Below, in pieces: positions 59,424-64,000 of a stretch of DNA of 64,000 bases. The position numbers and the translations under genes are program-made. Below the pieces are notes generated by a model. That model was not told the DNA's origin. It saw only the letters and a program-made list of their open reading frames with translations, and made no database searches. Position 1 is the first letter of the stretch. Every line of letters starts with the position of its first letter. Origin of the DNA: Loxodes magnus (lineage: Eukaryota; Ciliophora; Karyorelictea; Loxodida; Loxodidae); contig CAMPDV010001960.1 in NCBI GenBank assembly GCA_946699065.1, positions 27,529-91,528 on the forward strand, given 5' to 3'.

Positions 59424-60632
59424 GTGGACATTCCTCTGCAGTTTATTTCGGTTGCGATCTCCAATGATCAGAAGTTCATTATCTCCGGAAGTTCTGATAA
59501 CTCTATCAAAGTCTGGGATTTCCAGACTGGAAGTTGTACTCGGACATTAAGTGGACATTCCTCTACAGTTAGTTCAGTGGCGATCTCCAATTATCAGAAG
59601 TTCATTATCTCCGGAAGTCTTGATAACTCTATCAAAGTCTGGGATTTACAGACTGGAAGTTGTACTCGGACATTAAGTGGACATTCCTCTGCAGTTATTT
59701 CGGTTGCGATCTCCAATGATCAGAAGTTCATTATCTCCGGAAGTAGAGATCACTCTATCAAAGTCTGGGATTTCCAGACTGGAAGTTGTACTCGGACATT
59801 AAGTGGACATTCCTCTGCAGTTAGTTCAGTGGCGATCTCCAATGATCAGAAGTTCATTATCTCCGGAAGTCTTGATAACTCTATCAAAGTCTGGGATTTC
59901 CAGACTGGAAGTTGTACTCGGACATTAAGTGGACATTCCTCTGCAGTTATTTCGGTTGCGATCTCCAATGATCAGAAGTTCATTATCTCCGGAAGTTCTG
60001 ATAACTCTATCAAAGTCTGGGATTTCCAGACTGGAAGTTGTACTCGGACATTAAGTGGACATTCCTCTACAGTTAGTTCAGTGGCGATCTCCAATTATCA
60101 GAAGTTCATTATCTCCGGAAGTCTTGATAACTCTATCAAAGTCTGGGATTTCCAGACTGGAAGTTGTACTCGGACATTAAGTGGACATTCCTCTGCAGTT
60201 ATTTCGGTTGCGATCTCCAATGATCAGAAGTTCATTATCTCCGGAAGTCTTGATAACTCTATCAAATTCTCGGATTTCCAGACTGGAAGTTGTACTCGGA
60301 CATTAAGTGGACATTCCTCTACATTTAGTTCAGTGGCGATCTCCAATTATCAGAAGTTCATTATCTCCGGAAGTCTTGATAACTCTATCAAAGTCTGGGA
60401 TTTCCAGACTGGAAGTTGTACTCGGACATTAAGTGGACATTCCTCTGCAGTTATTTCGGTTGCGATCTCCAATGATCAGAAGTTCATTATCTCCGGAAGT
60501 TCTGATAACTCTATCAAAGTCTGGGATTTCCAGACTGGAAGTTGTACTCGGACATTAAGTGGACATTCCTCTACAGTTAGTTCAGTGGCGATCTCCAATG
60601 ATCAGAAGTTCATTATCTCCGGAAGTAGATAA
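59424..60632 (+). CDS. Open WD40 run, 402 aa (about 9.4 blades)
   Basis: The first few residues are out of frame; a one-base insertion near 59443 brings the WD40 frame in. It then matches the last 9 blades of 17252-18661, including Leu for Phe 32, the IKFSDF blade and the TAA made by the 2-base deletion. The insertion is private to this copy, so it is either recent or a sequence error. Confidence 0.38.
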   Translation: MDIPLQFISVAISNDQKFIISGSSDNSIKVWDFQTGSCTRTLSGHSSTVSSVAISNYQKFIISGSLDNSIKVWDLQTGSCTRTLSGHSSAVISVAISNDQKFIISGSRDHSIKVWDFQTGSCTRTLSGHSSAVSSVAISNDQKFIISGSLDNSIKVWDFQTGSCTRTLSGHSSAVISVAISNDQKFIISGSSDNSIKVWDFQTGSCTRTLSGHSSTVSSVAISNYQKFIISGSLDNSIKVWDFQTGSCTRTLSGHSSAVISVAISNDQKFIISGSLDNSIKFSDFQTGSCTRTLSGHSSTFSSVAISNYQKFIISGSLDNSIKVWDFQTGSCTRTLSGHSSAVISVAISNDQKFIISGSSDNSIKVWDFQTGSCTRTLSGHSSTVSSVAISNDQKFIISGSR

Positions 60633-61578
60633 CTCTATCAAAGTCTGGGATTTCCAGACTGGAAGTTGTACTCGGACATTAAGTGGACATTCCTCTGCAG
60701 TTATTTCGGTTGCGATCTCCAATGATCAGAAGTTCATTATCTCCGGAAGTTCTGATAACTCTATCAAAGTCTGGGATTTCCAGACTGGAAGTTGTACTCG
60801 GACATTAAGTGGACATTCCTCTGCAGTTATTTCGGTTGCGATCTCCAATGATCAGAAGTTCATTATCTCCGGAAGTCGTGATAAATCTATCAAAGTCTGG
60901 GATTTCCAGACTGGAAGTTGTACTCGGACATTAAGTGGACATTCCTCTTCAGTTAGTTCAGTGGCGATCTCCAATGATCAGAAGTTCATTATCTCCGGAA
61001 GTCGTGATAACTCTATCAAAGTCTGGGATTTCCAGACTGGAAGTTGTACTCGGACATTAAGTGGACATTCCTCTACAGTTAGTTCAGTGGCGATCTCCAA
61101 TGATCAGAAGTTCATTATCTCCGGAAGTCTTGATAACTCTATCAAAGTCTGGGATTTCCAGACTGAAAATTGTACTCGGACATTAAGTGGACATTACTCT
61201 GCAGTTATTTCGGTTGCGATCTCCAATGATCAGAAGTTCATTATCTCCGGAAGTCGTGATAAATCTATCAAAGTCTGGGATTTCCAGACTGGAAGTTGTA
61301 CTCGGACATTAAGTGGACATTCCTCTTCAGTTAGTTCAGTGGCGATCTCCAATTATCAGAAGTTCATTATCTCCGGAAGTCTTGATAACTCTATCAAAGT
61401 CTGGGATTTCCAGACTGAAAATTGTACTCGGACATTAAGTGGACATTCCTCTGCAGTTATTTCGGTTGCGATCTCCAATGATCAGAAGTTCATTATCTCC
61501 GGAAGTCGTGATAAATCCATCAAAGTCTGGGATTTCCAGACTGGAAGTTGTACTCGGACATTAAGTGGACATTCCTAG
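60559..61578 (+). CDS. Open WD40 run, 339 aa (duplicate of 18588-19607)
   Basis: Identical in protein sequence to 18588-19607, including the Tyr 3 and Glu-Asn 35-36 variants. True WD40 sequence starts at about 60627, at the 2-base deletion, and ends at TAG. Confidence 0.4.
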   Translation: MDIPLQLVQWRSPMIRSSLSPEVDNSIKVWDFQTGSCTRTLSGHSSAVISVAISNDQKFIISGSSDNSIKVWDFQTGSCTRTLSGHSSAVISVAISNDQKFIISGSRDKSIKVWDFQTGSCTRTLSGHSSSVSSVAISNDQKFIISGSRDNSIKVWDFQTGSCTRTLSGHSSTVSSVAISNDQKFIISGSLDNSIKVWDFQTENCTRTLSGHYSAVISVAISNDQKFIISGSRDKSIKVWDFQTGSCTRTLSGHSSSVSSVAISNYQKFIISGSLDNSIKVWDFQTENCTRTLSGHSSAVISVAISNDQKFIISGSRDKSIKVWDFQTGSCTRTLSGHS

Positions 61579-62194
61579 GTAGTTTATTCGGTTGAGATCT
61601 CCAATGATCGAAAGTTCATTATCTCCGGAAGTCGTGATAACTCTATCAAAGTCTGGGATTTCCAGACTGGAAGTTGTACTCGGACATTAAGTGGACATTC
61701 CTCTACATTTAGTTCAGTGGCGATCTCCAATGATCAGAAGTTCATTATCTCCGGAAGTCTTGATAACTCTATCAAATTCTCGGATTTCCAGACTGGAAGT
61801 TGTACTCGGACATTAAGTGGACATTCCTCTTGAGTTAATTCGGTTGCGATCTCCAATGATCAGAAGTTCATTATCTCCGGAAGTTGAGATAACTCTATCA
61901 AAGTCTGGGATTTCCAGACTGGAAGTTGTACTCGGACATTAAGTGGACATTCCTAGGTAGTTTATTCGGTTGCGATCTCCAATTATCAGAAGTTCATTAT
62001 CTCCGGAAGTCGTGATAAATCCATCAAAGTCTGGGATTTCCAGACTGGAAGTTGTACTCGGACATTAAGTGGACATTCCTAGGTAGTTTATTCGGTTGCG
62101 ATCTCCAATGATCGAAAGTTGATTATCTCCGGAAGTTTAGATCACTCTATCAAAGTCTGGGATTTCCAGACTGGAAGTTGTACTCGGACATTAA

Positions 62195-63529
62195 GTGGAC
62201 ATTCCTCTGCAGTTATTTCGGTTGCGATCTCCAATGATCAGAAGTTCATTATCTCCGGAAGTTTCTGATAACTCTATCAAAGTCTGGGATTTCCAGACTG
62301 GAAGTTGTACTCGGACATTAAGTGGACATTCCTCTGCAGTTAGTTCAGTGGCGATCTCCAATGATCAGAAGTTCATTATCTCCGGAAGTCGTGATAACTC
62401 TATCAAAGTCTGGGATTTCCAGACTGGAAGTTGTACTCGGACATTAAGTGGACATTCCTCTACAGTTAGTTCAGTGGCGATCTCCAATGATCAGAAGTTC
62501 ATTATCTCCGGAAGTCTTGATAACTCTATCAAAGTCTGGGATTTCCAGACTGAAAATTGTACTCGGACATTAAGTGGACATTCCTCTGCAGTTATTTCGG
62601 TTGCGATCTCCAATGATCAGAAGTTCATTATCTCCGGAAGTCGTGATAAATCTATCAAAGTCTGGGATTTCCAGACTGGAAGTTGTACTCGGACATTAAG
62701 TGGACATTCCTCTTCAGTTAGTTCAGTGGCGATCTCCAATGATCAGAAGTTCATTATCTCCGGAAGTCTTGATAACTCTATCAAAGTCTGGGATTTCCAG
62801 ACTGAAAATTGTACTCGGACATTAAGTGGACATTCCTCTGCAGTTATTTCGGTTGCGATCTCCAATGATCAGAAGTTCATTATCTCCGGAAGTCGTGATA
62901 AATCTATCAAAGTCTGGGATTTCCAGACTGGAAGTTGTACTCGGACATTAAGTGGACATTCCTCTACAGTTAGTTCAGTGGCGATCTCCAATGATCAGAA
63001 GTTCATTATCTCCGGAAGTCTTGATAACTCTATCAAAGTCTGGGATTTCCAGACTGGAAGTTGTACTCGGACATTAAGTGGACATTCCTCTGCAGTTATT
63101 TCGGTTGCGATCTCCAATGTTCAGAAGTTCATTATCTCCGGAAGTCGTGATAAATCTATCAAAGTCTGGGATTTCCAGACTGGAAGTTGTACTCGGACAT
63201 TAAGTGGACATTCCTCTTCAGTTAGTTCAGTGGCGATCTCCAATGATCAGAAGTTCATTATCTCCGGAAGTCGTGATAACTCTATCAAAGTCTGGGATTT
63301 CCAGACTGGAAGTTGTACTCGGACATTAAGTGGACATTCCTCTGCAGTTATTTCGGTTGCGATCTCCAATGATCAGAAGTTCATTATCTCCGGAAGTTCT
63401 GATAACTCTATCAAAGTCTGGGATTTCCAGACTGGAAGTTGTACTCGGACATTAAGTGGACATTCCTCTGCAGTTATTTCGGTTGCGATCTCCAATGATC
63501 AGAAGTTCATTATCTCCGGAAGTAGATAA
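62195..63529 (+). CDS. Open WD40 run, 444 aa (duplicate of 20148-21557)
   Basis: After about 23 out-of-frame residues, a one-base insertion near 62263 gives the WD40 frame, which matches the last ten blades of 20148-21557. It has Val instead of Asp 14 in one blade (63120). The TAA at 63527-63529 comes from the shared 2-base deletion. Confidence 0.38.
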   Translation: MDIPLQLFRLRSPMIRSSLSPEVSDNSIKVWDFQTGSCTRTLSGHSSAVSSVAISNDQKFIISGSRDNSIKVWDFQTGSCTRTLSGHSSTVSSVAISNDQKFIISGSLDNSIKVWDFQTENCTRTLSGHSSAVISVAISNDQKFIISGSRDKSIKVWDFQTGSCTRTLSGHSSSVSSVAISNDQKFIISGSLDNSIKVWDFQTENCTRTLSGHSSAVISVAISNDQKFIISGSRDKSIKVWDFQTGSCTRTLSGHSSTVSSVAISNDQKFIISGSLDNSIKVWDFQTGSCTRTLSGHSSAVISVAISNVQKFIISGSRDKSIKVWDFQTGSCTRTLSGHSSSVSSVAISNDQKFIISGSRDNSIKVWDFQTGSCTRTLSGHSSAVISVAISNDQKFIISGSSDNSIKVWDFQTGSCTRTLSGHSSAVISVAISNDQKFIISGSR

Positions 63530-64000
63530 CTCTATCAAAGTCTGGGATTTCCAGACTGGAAGTTGTACTCGGACATTAAGTGGACATTCCAAGGCAGTTA
63601 ATTCGGTTGCGATCTCCAATGATCAGAAGTTCATTATCTCCGGAAGTTCTGATAACTCTATCAAAGTCTGGGATTTCCAGACTGGAAGTTGTACTCGGAC
63701 ATTAAGTGGACATTCCTCTACAGTTAGTTCAGTGGCGATCTCCAATGATCAGAAGTTCATTATCTCCGGAAGTTGAGATCATTCATATCAAAGTCTGGGA
63801 TTTCCAGACTGGAAGTTGTACTCGAACGATAAGTGGACATTCCAAGGCAGTTAATTCGGTTGCGATCTCCAATGATCAGAAGTTCATTATCTCCGGAAGT
63901 TGAGATCACTCTATCAAAGTCTGGGATTTCCAGACTGGAAGTTGTACTCGAACGATAAGTGGACATTCCTCTACAGTTAGTTCAGTGGCGATCTCCAATT

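Larger units (their letters stand above)
1..64000. repeat. Tandem array of 126-bp WD40-repeat units (about 508 copies)
   Basis: A 126-bp unit repeats head to tail across the whole window, minus strand to about 5945 and plus strand after that. Translated, each unit is a 42-residue WD40 blade: GH at columns 1-2, SVAIS around 8-12, SGS at 20-22, Asp at 24, WD at 30-31, TGSCTRTLS at 34-42. The usual WD40 core is visible (GH His, tight-loop Asp 24, strand Ser, Trp 30). Most columns are fixed. Variation sits in 4, 5, 7, 14, 23 and 25, with rarer changes in 6, 15, 17, 24, 29-30, 32-33, 35-36, 40 and 41. No flanking or interrupting unique DNA is seen, so the true array is longer than 64 kb or the contig consists only of array. 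WD40 blades form beta-propeller interaction scaffolds; the function of this one is not shown by the sequence. Confidence 0.98.
57702..64000 (+). repeat. 6.3-kb segmental duplication, copy 2 (runs off window)
   Basis: Second copy of 15732-22027. Private differences are one-base insertions near 59443, 62263 and 63785 and a GAT-to-GTT change at 63120. All stops, the two 2-base deletions (60627 and 63524) and the Trp-loss variants are shared. It contains the 81-aa fragment at 59222-59467, which in copy 1 is the start of an uninterrupted 469-aa run. Confidence 0.9.

Noticed and set aside
1..64000. CRISPR array or other repeat-spacer system
   Set aside because: Units are contiguous and coding-like with no spacers; variation is codon-wise at fixed columns.

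Overview
The whole 64-kb window is one tandem array. A 126-bp unit, encoding a 42-residue WD40 (beta-propeller blade) repeat, fills it from end to end in about 508 copies, with no unique sequence, RNA gene, second gene family, CRISPR array or mobile element. The array runs off both ends. GC is about 42% in the consensus unit. No ATG occurs in the WD40 frame in the runs I read, so neither the start nor the end of a gene is inside the window. The organism cannot be fixed. Homogenised WD40 arrays of this size, higher-order repeats and pseudogene-like stops suggest a eukaryote (protist or fungus-like), with a bacterium less likely.

Layout. (1) 1-5945: about 47 units on the minus strand. They are a near-exact inverted copy of 5946-11890, and the turn is centred at about 5945.5 on a GATA/TATC micro-inverted repeat. 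Both arms carry many one-base indels that are not shared between arms, so this looks like a fold-back chimera of uncorrected read sequence rather than biology. (2) 11.05-18.65 kb: clean plus-strand units in one frame. (3) 18.66-21.55 kb: a second clean block, in a frame displaced by an inherited 2-base deletion. (4) 21.55-54.94 kb: about 265 consecutive units without any frame change, carrying roughly 99 in-frame stops, and built from higher-order repeats of 25 units (3150 bp) and 26 units (3276 bp). Its centre, 37.05-45.87 kb, is nearly open and holds runs of 1400 and 1022 aa. (5) 54.94-57.7 kb: small frame changes and one scrambled unit at 56.37 kb. (6) 57.70-64.00 kb: a second, almost identical copy of 15.73-22.03 kb.

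Protein logic. Unit columns (G of the GH dipeptide = 1) are nearly invariant except 4, 5, 7, 14, 23 and 25. Columns 4/5/7 and 23/25 are the columns that vary in the fungal NWD/HNWD non-self-recognition proteins (HET-E, HET-D, HET-R of Podospora), which also use 42-residue, nearly identical WD40 repeats. In-frame stops fall only in columns 4 (TAG), 5 (TGA) and 23 (TGA), that is, in the variable columns, and never as TAA in the clean blocks.

Three readings remain: a decaying satellite-like expansion of a WD40 gene; a non-expressed cassette reservoir that diversifies an expressed WD40 gene elsewhere; or a gene in an organism that reads TGA and TAG as sense. The sequence favours the first two, because the conserved Trp codon is not seen as TGA and the conserved Gln codons are not seen as TAG or TAA.
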